From NCBI GenBank assembly GCA_022925895.1, contig JAKSYS010000449.1:1-51784 (forward strand): a stretch of DNA of 51,784 nt, written 5' to 3'. The DNA is from Fragilaria crotonensis (taxonomy: Eukaryota; Bacillariophyta; Fragilariophyceae; Fragilariales; Fragilariaceae). The notes beneath the pieces were generated by a model, which did not search any database, was not told where the DNA came from, and worked only from the letters and a program-made list of their open reading frames with translations. Positions 1 to 12,803 of the stretch are shown in pieces. How positions within the stretch are numbered: position 1 is the first letter of the stretch; the number at the start of each line of letters is the position of its first letter. Position numbers and translations under genes: made by a program.

Positions 1-2067
1 GTCAATCAGTGCGAGCGCATCCATATATTTCTCTTCTCGCTCCAGTAGTGCTGATTTCATAAAGACTCGTCCAGATGGTGCTCTCTCGAGCTCGCTGAAG
101 TAGCAGACGAGCGCGCTCTGATCTCACCCGTCTCCCATTCTAGCTTGATGCCGCTAGCCAGACGGCTTCTGAGTTAGGATTTTCCGCAAAAGCTTCTGTC
201 AGAATCTCACGCGCCTTATCAATTTCGCCAGCCAACCACCGCTCCTTAGCGCGAAACAACCAAAAAGTTCAACCTTCGGTAATCTCTTGCTGGCCTCTGC
301 CAATACCTCATCCAACGTTTCTGGACTCCCGTGTTTGCGTTCCATGTCGACGGCTTGCATCCACAGGTTTCGTTTGGTAGGAAATGACGCCAGGGCATGC
401 GCAATGATCGCTCGTGCCGTAGCCACAGACCCTCGCGACAAAGCGTCCTTGGCATCATCAGCCCATGTCCGCAGCCGATCTTCCGGATCCACACCAATGC
501 CCACAGTGCATCTCACCAAGGCAGCACTAGTGAGTGGAGCTTGCGCATGCTCTGCATGTTCGGCTTCCTCCAGCCACTGGGCTCGTGTCACTACCGCATC
601 ATGTTTCTGGAAGCGACTTGACAGCCTTATCGATAATCTTGTCCACGACATCAACATGATTTTGCGATTCCTCGAGCTTGGCCGCTGCGATCCAAATAGC
701 GCGGTCCCCGGCAGTGCCTTACGGGCCTGGTTCAATACTCGGCGGGCATTCTCATAACTTTCTAAACGAGCCAAGGCGAGCCACATTTCGACCGAGTCTG
801 GGACTTTCTCCACGGCTACGGACAAGAGAATGCGAGCATCTTCTGCGTCTTCCAATCGATTGCAGCTTTCCAAAGCTTTACTGACGTGGATTGGCCTCAA
901 GTGCCTTTCGTAGAACGGCTTTCTTATTGGTGTCATGTGTTTCCAAGTCGGCAGCCCTGAGGAAGACCTTTGTAGACGTAGGAATTCTACGAACTGCCGT
1001 TGCCAAGATGATCTTGGCTACATTGGGAGGATGAAGTCGTGCAGCTTCCAACCATACATCTTCATTCGTTGGACAAGTTTCGCAACCCTCTTGAATAAGC
1101 TTGCGAGCTTGTAGAATCTTTCCAGCAGCCTCCTCCACCCTTGCGGAGGCAATCCAACCGGGACCATGCTTGGGATTAGTATCACGGACAGACTTGAGCA
1201 GCAAGCGAGCCTTGTTGATATCACCAACTTCGGCATTGGAAGATATTTTGGTGCTGGACAACGACGTGAGATAGCCCTGCGGATCCACGACACTTTGACC
1301 CGACGCCGATGCTGACATCCGATCTAACGACATACCAAGGACCGTCCTCGGGCTTGCGCCAATCCTGACATGTTTGCCACGGAGGTGAATCCATCGGCGA
1401 CTGCCGTCGCCGCTGTTGCCTTGTTTCCAGCTGTGGTGTCACGATTTGCTTGAACTCTGGATTCTAGCAGGGAATCCGATAAGGGTGTGAATGTATCCTC
1501 ACGTCGCTTCTGTTTATGTTTGAGACTGTAGTCACCAACATCTGGAATGCTCGCCCATTGCGCATCAGTGACGTCTGCCAACTTTTCCTTAAGTTCTCTG
1601 AACTGACTCTTGAGCTTCTGCGTTTCTGTCATGCCCTCCTCTGGTTGCTGTTCATCCGCAGACTTTCGCTTCTTCCGTCTTGCCCTCATTCGTTCTTCTA
1701 CTTCTGCATATATTTGGTCTGCCTGTTCATCATCTTGGTCGTACGGTGACGGCGCTGTTGAAGGCGGTTGCTGATATCCTTCAAATGGATCGTATCCACC
1801 TCCGCTAGGACCATCATCTGTCCCTCCCCACTGCCTGCGACGGCTCCGGCACCACGTCCTGCCCTGCAACATACCCCTTGGAGCTTGTCCAAAGTTGTTG
1901 GCCGCATTAACGGCACGGCGGGCTTCGCCGCTCGGCTTCCACCGCTCACGTCCGGAACCGGTCCAGTGGCTGCAGGACCAATGTCGGAGCGAGTGGTAAA
2001 TCCAGCGGCACCACGACCCAGGCCCGACGTAGCCCTTGGGAGCCTGAGTTTTAGGACGGAAGGACAT
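1..2067 (-). CDS. PRPF6: Pre-mRNA-processing factor 6 (U5 snRNP), C-terminus cut by the window edge, frameshifted
   Basis: This is the U5 / U4-U6.U5 tri-snRNP bridging protein PRPF6 (Prp6), which acts in the nucleus in spliceosome assembly. The N-terminal PRP1_N region is visible from 2067 downward: APKGYVGPG, then EARRAVNAANNFGQAPRG, GYDPFEGY and LADVTDAQWASIPDVGDYS. HAT/TPR helical repeats follow, with hallmark stretches SGQSVVDPQGYLT, INKARLLLKSVRDTNP, WIASARVEEAAGK, DVWLEAARLHPP, EDARILLSVAVE, MWLALARLESYENARRVLNQ and VTRAQWLEEAE. The reading frame changes several times (near 1330, 930, 740, 600, 240 and within 1850-2030), while the protein similarity runs across every break. The match continues to base 1 (FMKSALLERE), so the gene goes on beyond the left edge. 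Its start faces the divergent chromatin gene at 3030. The breaks look like base-calling indels; an inactive copy is the alternative. Confidence 0.9.
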
Positions 2068-3029
2068 GTTTGTTGATTTTATTTGCGCTTGTTAGTAGAA
2101 GTTGAAATGGACTGACTGGGAAGTAGGGTACGATCATTGATGTTAGGATGGAAAAATGGGGAACGTTCATGGTGGGTGATGTCAACGTTTGCGGTATTCA
2201 TAGGCGTTTGTTGGCAGTCCCCGGTGCCGTTCTTGTACCGTGCTGCGTGCTGTACAGTACCTGCAACCAGTGCTAAGTAGTACAGTACCTGCTAGCTTAG
2301 TTCTACCGGTATTAGTACAATTGTGTACCAGTACAATCATCCACGGTAGTACCGAATTACTGTAGAAAAACAGTAGGGCAGTAGCAAGTAGCTGTCACAT
2401 GCACCTGCAGGATGTGGGCCGTGGGCGCTGGGCGGACCTCAGATAAAGACACCCTCCAGCCAATACGGAGAGTTCCTTTGGTGGCAGACGTCATCATATG
2501 GTCCACAGCAGAAATCTACGTGTGTGCACCCCGACGTGCCGACAGGGAAGATTACTACGCTTCTGTCGAAGCAAGAGGAGGAGCAGTGGCCTTGGGATGA
2601 TGCGAACGAATGCCCTAGAGGCAAGGGTCGGATTGTAAAAACGGGTGTCCCCTCTCAAATAGGGAGCAAGCGTCATTCCCAATCGAGTAACAAGATATCG
2701 ATTTTTCTTCATCTTACCCGACGTTTTTGGGCACTCGTTCCCTGTCTCATTGAAGCATACGCGATTGTATCATTGTTTCGAGCAAAGTACATTAGTGCGT
2801 TAGGTAAGGGAGCTGTGGTCTTGCTGTGTTGAATCCACGATGAACCTGTTTCAGCCGGTACACAGTTGCTGTACAAAGTACCAGAGTGACCGATATTATC
2901 CCCATACCCCAATGACTCCATCTTTCACTTCACCTCACCCACCCACCAACTTCTTGCTCATCATCCATGCTCACGTTGTTACCCACATTACATCAGTTGA
3001 TTGACTACACTGATCTATATTCCATAGCG
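2068..3029. promoter_or_regulatory. Divergent intergenic region between PRPF6 and the DDT/bromodomain gene
   Basis: About 960 bp separate the two divergent start codons, so both promoters should lie here. The stretch 2220-2360 is full of GTAC strings (ctgtacagtacctg, tagtacagtacc, ttagtacaattgtgtaccagtac). No TATA box or other element could be placed with confidence, and the short ORFs here resemble nothing. Confidence 0.4.
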
Positions 3030-6000
3030 ATGAGCATATACGCGGAGAACGGCTATGAAGAGGAGGTTGCTGCTGACGAAGACGACGATGAAGAACCTGA
3101 CTCGGAAGACGAAGATGACGACGAACAAGAAACAAACAATCATAATCACCATCATGGCGAACAAAATGTGTCCGATGATGAACGATCAACAGTTTCCGAC
3201 GATAGACCTGGTACCCTGTTCCATCGGTGGCGGCCTCCGAAGCCGTCATTGTCGAAGCGGAAGAAACTGACGACGACGATGAAGAAGTTCTGACAGCTAC
3301 CGCCATTGTCGAGACGTCCGCGGACGGCGAGTCTGCCAAGAAGCGCAAACGCCCGGGTCCAAAACCGAAACGGAGGCGGATTGAATCGGATCGGGAAGAA
3401 GCTGCGGCCGAAGCCAGGGCCATGCTCCAACACACTGTTACCCGATTGCCAATGGCCGTCGGCGAGTCGCATGTCGTGCGGGCCATGGGAAGTATCTGCA
3501 CCGACGATGAACGGTTTTGAATTCACATCATATTTATCCAGTTGGATTTTCATGTGATCGATACGAGTTTAGTCCGGTTCATGGGCGCATTCTGAAATTG
3601 AGGTGCTCGGTGTTAGATGGGAGGAAAGTGCGAGCCAAGCAGAAAGATTTGGACATGGGGTGACAGCTTGATGGTCCACTATTTCGTATTATGTGGGAGG
3701 CGGATCGATGATGAAAGCGATACCCTTCGCAGTACAGGTATGATGTCGAGACGTGTTCTCCACCCATAATTGGCAAGTCTTACCTTTCTTCACACGAGAA
3801 GAAGTTGGAACCCGAAGAAGGGATGAGAGTCCGTGTCATATGAACGAAATCAGTGGTATTCAGGAACCATTGTCGATGTCGACGAAACTGCCAATGGTGA
3901 AACTGAAATATCCGTGCAATACGACGACGGTTCGACGGAGCGCGATCTATCCAGATTCAGATATAACACTCTTTCCGCCGGGTGAGTTACAAGTGGTCTT
4001 GATGAAGCATTTAATGTCTGTAAACTCTCATGCTCTAACGCTCCCTTTACCATGGATAGGTTCTCAATACGAATCCTTGAGAATGGCAAGCCTAATGTTA
4101 CAGAAATGAATGGAAAGCCGGTGACAACTGTTATTGCCACTCAGCCATACAAGCTTGGGACAAGCGTTGCTTGCCATGGGACTCCTGGACGAGATTACTC
4201 TCGAATGTGCCCTAGGAACTGTCGAAACGTCACGAGGCAAGAAGCAACCAGGACGCCGATTTTGTGGACCCGACGGGCGATGATGTCAACAAAACCGAGA
4301 CAGAACGGGAAGAGGAGACGGAAGAGGAATTGGAGCTCCGCCGAAAGGTCAAAGCGGCAAAATTGAACTAGATCAAGCTCGCGCCGACGATCAAGAAGCC
4401 TCCATTGAGCCAGCTGACGCACGATTAAGTTGCATTGGGCCCTTTCTGTGCAACCCTTTCCAGGATAGGGAAGCCCACTACGCGCAGCAGGTATCCTGCT
4501 CACGACTGTCATCCGTAAGGAAAAAGCCAAGATGGGGAGTACGGGCAACAAGAAGAAAGTGGTGACAGCTATTGATTTGTTAGAACGAAATAACATTCTT
4601 CAATTCCGACATCGAAGCTCTTGTCGAGGGTCTGCCGGGATCTGAGATGCTTCCAACTACAGCTTCCACTCTTTCCGTGCTGGGTTTATTCCTCAGCCAC
4701 TAGTGAGGCTTGGCAACAGCATGGTCATCGCCGGCCTCCACGTCCAAGCGAAACGAACAAGCGGAAGCCTGTCGAGCCCAAGCCTGTCAAGCAATCAACC
4801 GTCGATTTGGAAAGGGAATTCAAGCGTCAGAAACGAGACGATGAGCGAGATACTCGCAAGCGACAGAAAGACGAAGAAGTTGAGCAGAAGAGGAAGGCTC
4901 GCGCCGACGAAAGATTATCCCGCCTTTCTATCCAGGTCGACGAGCGTCTGTTTAAAGAGGCCTGCTTTCAGAGGGAAAAGGTCATTTTGGCCATGGCAAA
5001 AGTCTCTCGAGGGAATACAATCGTCGTAGAAAGGCTGCTGAACTTATTGCCATGCAATCTGTCGTCGATGATAGCGATAATACTGTCGGTTCTTCCATCG
5101 AGAGCTGTTCACAAGAGCTCTCTCCGTTATGTCAATTGTTCGACGAGGATGTCCTACGCTGTTGGGATTTCTTGTCTTCATATGGAGAATCCTTGGTCCA
5201 ATGGGGCTACATCGATAAGATACCAACTCTTGATTCGATCCAGAACGCCCTGACTGCTCAGCGCTGATGATCGTCAATCCAACACACTAATGTCAAGGTC
5301 TGATGCAGTTGCGTACCTCACTGATCTGTGCATCGCTCTGTGCAAGCCTTTGGCTGTCAGTTTGACTAGACTGCTCTTCGCGTCGCTGATCGCTCTGAAC
5401 CCAGCACTGCAAAAGACTTCGAGCTGCTTTTTCGCTGAAGTCAGACCAACGCGACCAAGGAAGAAGCCGACGGGCCGTCCTCTTCTGATCTTCTTCCAGT
5501 CAACACCTTGACTTGGCAGGAGGTCGCCTCGACTCGCTTTCTTATCCGACGCTTTAGGGGAACTTGAAATCAGAAACATGAAATTGCCCACCTTTACGTG
5601 GATACCAAGCATGGGGCATCCGAACTCCAAGGAAGCGAAACGATTGCGAAGAACGGAGGATTTCCCATTGCAACTATCAGACAGGTTATATCACAGGGGG
5701 CAAATTCACAGATAGTTCAACGCGTCTCGAACGAAACACGGGTTCGAATTTTAGCGCCATGCAAGCATCGTCTGAACCACCCAGTTGGATGTTCTATCTT
5801 CACAACATCAAGGGCCTCAACGGAAAGAAACTTCCCTTGATCAAGAGAAATTTGAGAAGGCAATTGAAAACGCCAAGTCGTCAGAGGTTATGAAGACGCT
5901 CGATGATACGGTAGTCGCCGAAATGGAGAAAGCCCTGACTGTCTTCGAAAAGATCGCCAAGATCAACGAGCCGACGACCGCCGAAGCGTTCATTTGTAGC

Positions 6001-9000
6001 AGAGCAAGGACTTGCTCTTGCGACTGCTGGATAAAGCTCCAGGAGGTCGACTCTTCGGATTCTGAAGTAGGGTTGCAAACAGAGACAATTTTGCTGTGCC
6101 CTTGGGAAGAGACGCCATGACGAGAGGAGTCGAGATGAAACTTGGCCTGCGTAGGACTTGGCTATGAACGAGAAACTCTACAAGGAAATATGCCACGCGA
6201 GGGAGGAGTACATGGCAGATGCTCTCACTTTAAAAGAAGAAATGGAGCACCAGGACGAAGACGCCGACGATGACGATGATGACGACGAAGACAATGCTAA
6301 AGACCCAGAAAACGCAATCCAAAGATCATCGCAACAACTGGATGAAGGTAAAGGTCAAGGACTCTCCTGTTCCAATGAATGCTGTTGCACAAACCGCTGA
6401 GGTTGTAGCCACGGTCGTTGGAAACGGGGATGACATTGTGAAGAACGATTTACCAACAAAAATTGGGAAGGTAACGCCTTACGATGATTTTTGCGGTGAC
6501 ATTCCAACCGCTCCTGAGCTCATCCGGAGATGCCTTGCCGTGTTGAGGGTACTATCCCAAACCAATGCAGCGGAACCTTTGTTCACCCTGTTGATCCGCA
6601 AACCAACCCTGGATACTACGAAAGCATCTTACATCCCATGTGCCTGAGAGAAATCGGAAAGAGGCTAACTGCGGCTGCCAACGAGCATGCCAAGTTGAAT
6701 GATCCGCTCAAGGCATTGCCTTCGTCGAATCTACAGTTGCACAATCTGCCCGTAACGTCAGGCTGATTACCCAAAATTGTTCTTGCTACCCCAGCGCTGG
6801 CGCTACAGTCATCGCTGCTGGCGATGAACTGCTCCGCATTTTGAGCGGTTATTGTTGGACTGGGTTTTGTCGCCTCGCAGCATCTTGCCGTCAATCGAGG
6901 ACCTTGACGACGACAAATGTGTGGAATTCCATGACCTGACGACGACTCACTTGTCCTGCTTTGCGATGGATGCGAAGGCAAGTATAATATGGGGAGGCTA
7001 GATCCACCACTTGAGATGTACCAAAAGGAGATTGGTTTTGTCCTCGATGTCTGAGCGGCCGTTGTTGGAGTCTCGACCCACGAAAAGACAAAGTGCTCAA
7101 GCGCTCCTCGAAGCAGGGCGAGGAGCAGCATTGGACCGTTCGTCGCTCCTACTTCTCGTTCACTGAGGATTCGAAGACAAAGCCCACTCTTAACTACATT
7201 CTGACCAACCAAACTGGAGCTACGATTTCGCTTCCAGTCGATGAAGTTGACTCGCTTTTGGAATCCCAAGGCACACCGGTCGATCCAGTGCACTGTCTAG
7301 AAGCAGTTTCAGAATGCCCAGGCTATTCGCAAGGACCGAACCACGGCAAATACGATAATTTGGTTCCTGTTGCCGCCAACCCTAGCATCTCCGATGCGGC
7401 GGCCCAGGCGTTCATTTCGAGTTCCGTGTATCAAGATACTATTAATAGCAGTAGCACCTTCATGTTGGTCAACCCGGAAGATCTTCAGTCATCAGAGTGG
7501 AGTCGACTGCTAACTCTTCTTGTCGTGAAGTGTGCATCGAGTGAGATGATGAACGCTCTTGCCAGTAAATTGGAAGCAGACGCCGCAGAGAAGATGGCCA
7601 AGCTTCGCAACGAATCAGCGCGCCTGGATCTTCACGCCCTTCTTCCTCTAACAAATGAAGATGAGATCGAAGACATACACGCGGAGGCAGCTGCTGCAGT
7701 GAAGGATGAAGAGGATCGTCACGACAAGAAGGCGGACGGTGATACAACGGCTGTGGTTGTCGATGCCACCGCGATTGAAATCCTAAACGACGTCACTCGA
7801 TTCAGAGGGTGCCAGGTCTGCCCTGCCCGCAACTGTCGCTTCCAGTGCAGTCGGAAACGACGAGTCTGGTTTTGATTGTCGGAAGAGATGCAACGGAAGC
7901 ACGCCTGATCATCTGCAATCGAAGAGAAAGACAAGCGATACAAACTGAGGGAAGAAAATTTGGCTGCCTTTAACATCAAGAATCAGTTGAAGTCAACTGC
8001 TGCGTCGTTCGAAGAAGATAACGTCTCCTTGTTGTCGATAATACTTTGGGTTCCCGTGAGAAAGGTTTTAATCTGGCATCGACACGATGCAGAGGTTTAT
8101 TGTGTAATTTCTGCGGGTTGTCAGATATTGCCTTGGGAGTCCACTCCTGCGAGTACCGAACATGGAAGAGTGGTATGAGCTTATGCCTCACATGGCGAGG
8201 AATCGTCGTATTCTTACTTGCTGACGTTAGCGGTCATCCTGCCAACGAAGAAAAGATCATGCCCATGCCTGCAAAGTCGAGAGGCAAGAGCCTCCTTGTT
8301 GTGAAGGTGAAGGTTGGCGGCGAGATAGTGTCCTTTCGACGAGGCGCATTTCGAGGGCATCGCCGACGGCGGAATCATGGAATATTTACCACGAAATGAG
8401 GACGGCTGTCAACACGAGTTGATAAGTCGTTACGAAACCGGTATTCTTATGTGTCGGGATCATCGTCAGCCCACGAATGCTGTGCAATATCAGCACACAA
8501 CGCTCGCAAGGAACGCGTAGTCACGGAACATAAAGCAAAGAAGCAAGTGGCATTGGAACGCGATGCGGGGATCCTGTGGGCGAACTCTTTCGCTTGGTCG
8601 AGACGGAAATGGACGCTCATTTTGGAAATTCAACACTGACGCGCGTTGTTTGTCTGCGACGGCGACGACGCCAAACTTGGCGTCGCTATGAAGACCCTGA
8701 GGTCATTGCCAGCGTCATTGTGTCCCTTTGAAAGGACCCGGTTGTCGCCGAAATCAAGCGAGTTTTCCCGACGCTGTTCGACTTTGAGAGGCCGCCAATG
8801 GACACAGTTGCTCTTAAAGCGACCATTTGCAAAGGACGTCTCCCCTACAGGCTGTTGCTTCGGACGCGGTGAGAAAGGCTAAAGGTATCGACGATACCGA
8901 TGAGCAAGACGAACCATATCAACCCGGTGAAGACGTCCTGGTTGAATCGAAATGCGGTCGAATGCTTTGGGATGCTAAAGTTCTCGATGTTTCTCTAAGG

Positions 9001-9646
9001 GATGAGAAGGTTACTCGGTACAGAGTTCACTACAAAGGGTGGAGTTCCCGCTTGATGAATGGGTAACCCCATTCCGCGTCGTGGAGCCAATAGATTCAAA
9101 CCTCGCGATTCAACACGAAATGGTGCACGAATTACATAGCAACGCCACGGTTGTTCCTGAAATTCTGAGGAATATGAACTCGAAAAAGCACTTAAATAGC
9201 AGGGATCGTGCACGAAACCGAGCACCAGTTCCAGACTTTACTGATGTTGCGAAAGTGCCACCGTCGGCCTGTCTGGAGAGCAGGCATTTGCGTTGGCCAA
9301 GGCGGCTCTGTTGATGATCGAAGCAGCACTTCCATGTGGGGCCATTGACAACTCTCCACAGGCGCGTGGCGCCCGAGATTGCCGCTGAATGGCGCAGGGT
9401 TGTGCAAACTGCACCTGGTCCATACACGCTCATGGGATGTGTATTTCTCTTGGAGGAAAACATAGACCTGAATGGATCGATCCCCATATGACTCACCTGT
9501 TAGCGTGTCTTCCACAGCGATGGAAAGCTATTCGAGAGGCAACTTTCTCTGGTCTGTGTCTTCGCATTGCAATGCTGGACCAAGGCGTGCTGTATGACAC
9601 GGTGGACACACGTAAATACGCAGGGAAAGGTAGAAAAGACTTCTAG
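3030..9646 (+). CDS. Large chromatin-remodelling cofactor: Tudor-like, DDT, bromodomain, PHD, WSD-like and chromo-barrel segments; many frameshifts
   Basis: This is a nuclear chromatin-reader protein of about 2,100-2,200 codons, resembling ISWI-partner proteins (ACF1/BAZ/BPTF-like). The start is ATG 3030, followed by an acidic tract (EEEVAADEDDDEEPDSEDED); 2967 is an alternative. In order: a basic NLS-like region near 3340; a Tudor-like segment near 3840-3980 (WYSGTIVDVDET, SVQYDDGSTERDL); a likely 78-bp intron at 3982-4059 (gtgagt..atag); a charged coiled coil 4780-4970; a DDT domain 5130-5265 (FDEDVLRCWDFLSSYGESL, IPTLDSIQNAL); a bromodomain around 6560-6700 (FVHPVDPQTNPGYYESILHP); a PHD finger 6910-7050 (VLLCDGCEGKY, WFCPRC); a WSD-like motif near 8590-8650 (LGRDGNGRSFWKFN); a chromo-barrel 8930-9110 (VHYKGWSSR, LDEWVTPFRVVEP); and a helical C-terminus ending LRIAMLDQGVLYD near 9600. 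The frame shifts more than ten times, yet domains continue across breaks. Function is inferred from domain content only. Confidence 0.75.
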
Positions 9647-9783
9647 TGGAGCGTGTTTGACATCGGAGAGGATATCCTACTATCCCCTCGTTAAGACTTC
9701 ACATCGATATCCGCGACCAGGGCGTGCTGTATGACAAGGTGGACAGAACTCGCAGGGAAAGGTGGAAAGGGATTCTCGTGGAG
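9578..9783 (+). repeat. Imperfect tandem copy of the 3' coding end of the DDT/bromodomain gene
   Basis: The last coding segment of the chromatin gene at 9578-9651 recurs at 9715-9783, about 137 bp downstream. Both copies contain gcgtgctgtatgaca, cgcagggaaaggt and cgtggag-like ends. In the second copy the frame reads DQGVLYDKVDRTRRERWKG and stays open for about 50 codons. It is either a partial duplication or an alternative last exon. Confidence 0.65.
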
Positions 9784-10128
9784 CTATCATGGGTCATCGA
9801 GGCGCGCAGCATGCTATCCCCCAATCGTGGAATAACGGAGCAGGCTTATCAGCTTCATCAGGCTTGATCCATTTTGGACTACCTTTTTTAACTGATAGCA
9901 GGTTGAAGATCACCATTTCTACTGAATTCAGTAATTGTGAGAAGGTCAAAATTGCAACGAATAATCGCACCTCAGGGCTGAACACTGAACAGTGTCTTGT
10001 TTGTACACGTATTCGTTGGAAAGGTTTTTATGCCCGCAGTTGCAATTATCGATGCAGCAATTGTAGATGTGAAGTTTTTGAGTGTAATGACTCGCGCTAA
10101 AATATGTAGGGTGAGATAACTACTTTAT
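9784..10128. other. Intergenic region between the chromatin gene and the piggyBac transposase
   Basis: About 345 bp with no gene recognised. A short palindrome (aacactgaacagtg, 9981-9994) is present. No piggyBac terminal inverted repeat or paired TTAA could be fixed here. Confidence 0.4.
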
Positions 10129-12183
10129 TCAGTCGTCCACTCCATTGTAGTTTTCTTTGATGCGATGTGTATTCCGATACAAGTAGGGCACAACCAGTAC
10201 CCTATTTTGCATCTGCAATACGTTCGATGCGCCTTGTGCAGTTGTACGTCTTACAGACATGTTGCGGGTACATTGTAGCAAGCTGTGTCCACTCGGTACC
10301 CGTCCATTGTCCTGCAAATCTGGGTGCCGTTTCTTCGCCACAAGTAGAGGCACACAAGCCTTCATGCACCTCCGCTGTCCTCGCACTTGATATGAGTAAT
10401 CTAGAAGCTCTTTCGCCAGTTTGCGCCTGAACTCAATCTGGTTCAGAAGCTCCGAACCAGAAAAATACGCGTATGCCAGTCGTGCATTGACCTCGACGAG
10501 TGCCAAGATAAACGTGAAGACGCGAATCTTCCAATCCTTGGTGCTCAGTGATGCTTCCAGTGAAATCGGCGAATGCCGAAGGTTGTTGTGATCATCAACT
10601 TTGTGTCTGAATTTGAGGTGATTATGGAATGGCTCGTAGTACTTGAATTTCTTCGTCACTCGTCGTCCATTTTCCAAGATTGACCTCTGTGTCCACCCAT
10701 CATTGATCTCAATACAACTTCCATACGTTGTCATCAACTTCATCACATAATCCTCTTCCTTCATCGCAAAAAGTCTAAACGCTTTTCCGCCAACGCTTCC
10801 TGGTAGAGCTTCCACAGAACCGACAGTCTTACCAACAAAGTATTGATCAATGGCCTCGCCATCAATGTATTTTGGCCAATATCGTCGCTTCTTTATGACT
10901 GCCGACGAAAAGATCCCAACAGATGCAAGATTCAAGATTGCATCGATGACACAAAAACCACTATCCATGATGACAACTCTCCCGGAGTGTGCAATGGATT
11001 CGGTTAATCGCAATAGCAGTCCAGAAGTTATTCCTTTCTCGTGATACTTTGGAGGAGGAATTTCCTTGGGACGATCGTTCCCTTCAACCAATTCAATCGA
11101 GTACATAATCCCCGACAGGCCGCAACACACAGAATGATACTCGTTGCCCATGGGATGGGGCTTACGAGGTACGAACATCCAACCAGGGCATGTGTATTGG
11201 TTTGTCCACACCGACATGCTTTCATCCAGGCAACTTACCCATCCCGGGCTGAAGGATGACTGTGTGTGCTCATTGAATGCCCGTATCAGGTCGTTGACCT
11301 CGTGGAATGGGTGTTTAAATGAAGGAAGAGGTTCCTGAGTGAATTTAAGATGCTTGAGGATATCTTCGAATCGACGTCGTGACATGAATGAGTGCAATCT
11401 GAACGGTGCCCCGCAAACATATCTGGAGTATCACTTGACCAAAAGTCTCGTCTCGCATTCCCTTGTGTTGTTGCCATAATAATAATCAGTGCCAAGAAAC
11501 GAAGAAACTCTTCCCATGTCAATGGAGGGGTGCATTTCGTTGCCGGTAAAACGGTGTTCTTAAAGTAGCTTACCGGAAGGAAATGGGTGAAGTAACCCAA
11601 AATGGTGTGAAGCGTACGGTCAGCTTGTATCAATGATGGCTTCATATCAACATCCCCACAAAGTCTTTCAGGATCCAATGGAACACTGTTCCACTCCATG
11701 TAGATACATCTCTGTCACTGTTATCGGATGATGGAGAAGGAATGTTCTCCGGAGCTGGGTCGTTGTCATCATCAACACAAAACCAAGCGCTCGGAAATTG
11801 ATGCGACTTCACCACCGATCAAATTTGTCGGAATTTCAGCACCTTCGTTTGCTTGCCCATCCATAGCCAGAGCTTCATTGGTTTCATGAGAATCTTGTAG
11901 TGTGTCATTGAAGATATGCTCCGGGGCTCCTTCTTGAACCACCTTACAGTGTCGTGCAACAGCATGAAGAAGCTGACCATTGTCAAAATCATTGTGACGC
12001 ATGATTATGCACGACTGGGGCTTTGAGACTGTTTCTCCTCCTGTCCTACAGCAACAAGATCATGGAGCATATCCGTCTTCCCAGCATTTGATACTGCATC
12101 CACTAGCGTTCGAGGGTGTAGAAATTCTTTAACACTGAGATCTTGGCGCCGACGCCACGGCGGAGCCGTTTTAATTTCGGCAT
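10129..12183 (-). CDS. piggyBac-family transposase (DDE_Tnp_1_7), frameshifted
   Basis: Cut-and-paste transposase of the piggyBac superfamily, which typically inserts at TTAA. The likely start is ATG 12183 (MPKLKRLRRG). An acidic N-terminal region follows (DDDNDPAPENIPSPSSDNSD, 11770-11700), then EWNSVPLDPERL and LTWEEFLRFLALIIIM (about 11700-11470). The catalytic part is one long frame below 11397: FSPGWVSCLDESMSVW (first Asp near 11226), RVVIMDSGFCVIDAI (second Asp near 10965) and KVDDHNNLRHS (third Asp near 10594). The C-terminus contains CVPLLVAKKRHPD, matching the family's Cys/His tail only loosely. Frame breaks occur near 11340, 11700 and 12090. The element's terminal repeats were not located, so only the gene is annotated. 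Confidence 0.85.
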
Positions 12184-12803
12184 GATTAAATAGACGACAA
12201 AGAATTAATGCAACGAATGCGTAACTTTAAAGTGTTGTATCTCAAGATCTATTGCTCAACCTAACACAGCTTGGTGTTCTTGATTCGGTCATCAAGATGT
12301 AGCAATTGATGCGTTTAGTCTGATAATGCGGTTGAAATGCAATAGAGTAGGGTATGAAATTGCAGTATTGTAGTCCCGAGTCCAGAATCCAGAATCCGAT
12401 AGTACTGGTAGAAGGTACAAGGTACAAGTACTACTAGTAGAAAGTAGAGTGTACTGTAGCTCGTCGAGTCTAATCTATTTTTCTCCAAGCACCGCGAGTA
12501 CAAGTACTACTTGAATGTAGTACTACAGTACGAGTATGACATCTGAATATATATATATACCCATGTATACATATATGAGGCTTTGCCTGACAAGATTCTG
12601 TTTGCTACTGTACCTGGTACTACTAGTCTAGTACTGTAGTATATAGTATACACTAAAAGCTGAAGCTACTCCTTGTATAAGCTACAGTACTCCAGTACCG
12701 GTAGATATACCTCGACTCGGCTACTGGTAGAGCGCTGCATTTTTGCACTGAAGTCTCCCGTTCCGCATCGTTCGAAATCGAATGCAACGAAGCACAGAAT
12801 CGA
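12184..12803. other. Intergenic region upstream of VPS33, GTAC-rich
   Basis: About 620 bp with no recognisable gene. Bases 12400-12720 are dense in GTAC/TACTAG strings (ggtacaagtactactagtag, gtactgtagtatatagtata), with an AT run atatatatatac near 12547. It should contain the VPS33 promoter; no discrete element is identifiable. Confidence 0.4.

Noticed and set aside
1768..2076. 102-codon plus-strand ORF
   Set aside because: Shadow of the PRPF6 N-terminal region on the minus strand.
3030..9646. Initial reading of this gene as the mismatch-repair protein MSH6, because of an acidic N-terminus and Tudor-like segment
   Set aside because: No MutS ATPase motifs are present; DDT, bromodomain, PHD and chromo-barrel motifs show it is a chromatin protein.
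9981..9994. Palindrome aacactgaacagtg, also at 37440-37453
   Set aside because: A 14-base partly palindromic word found twice in 52 kb, with no shared flanks; chance cannot be excluded.
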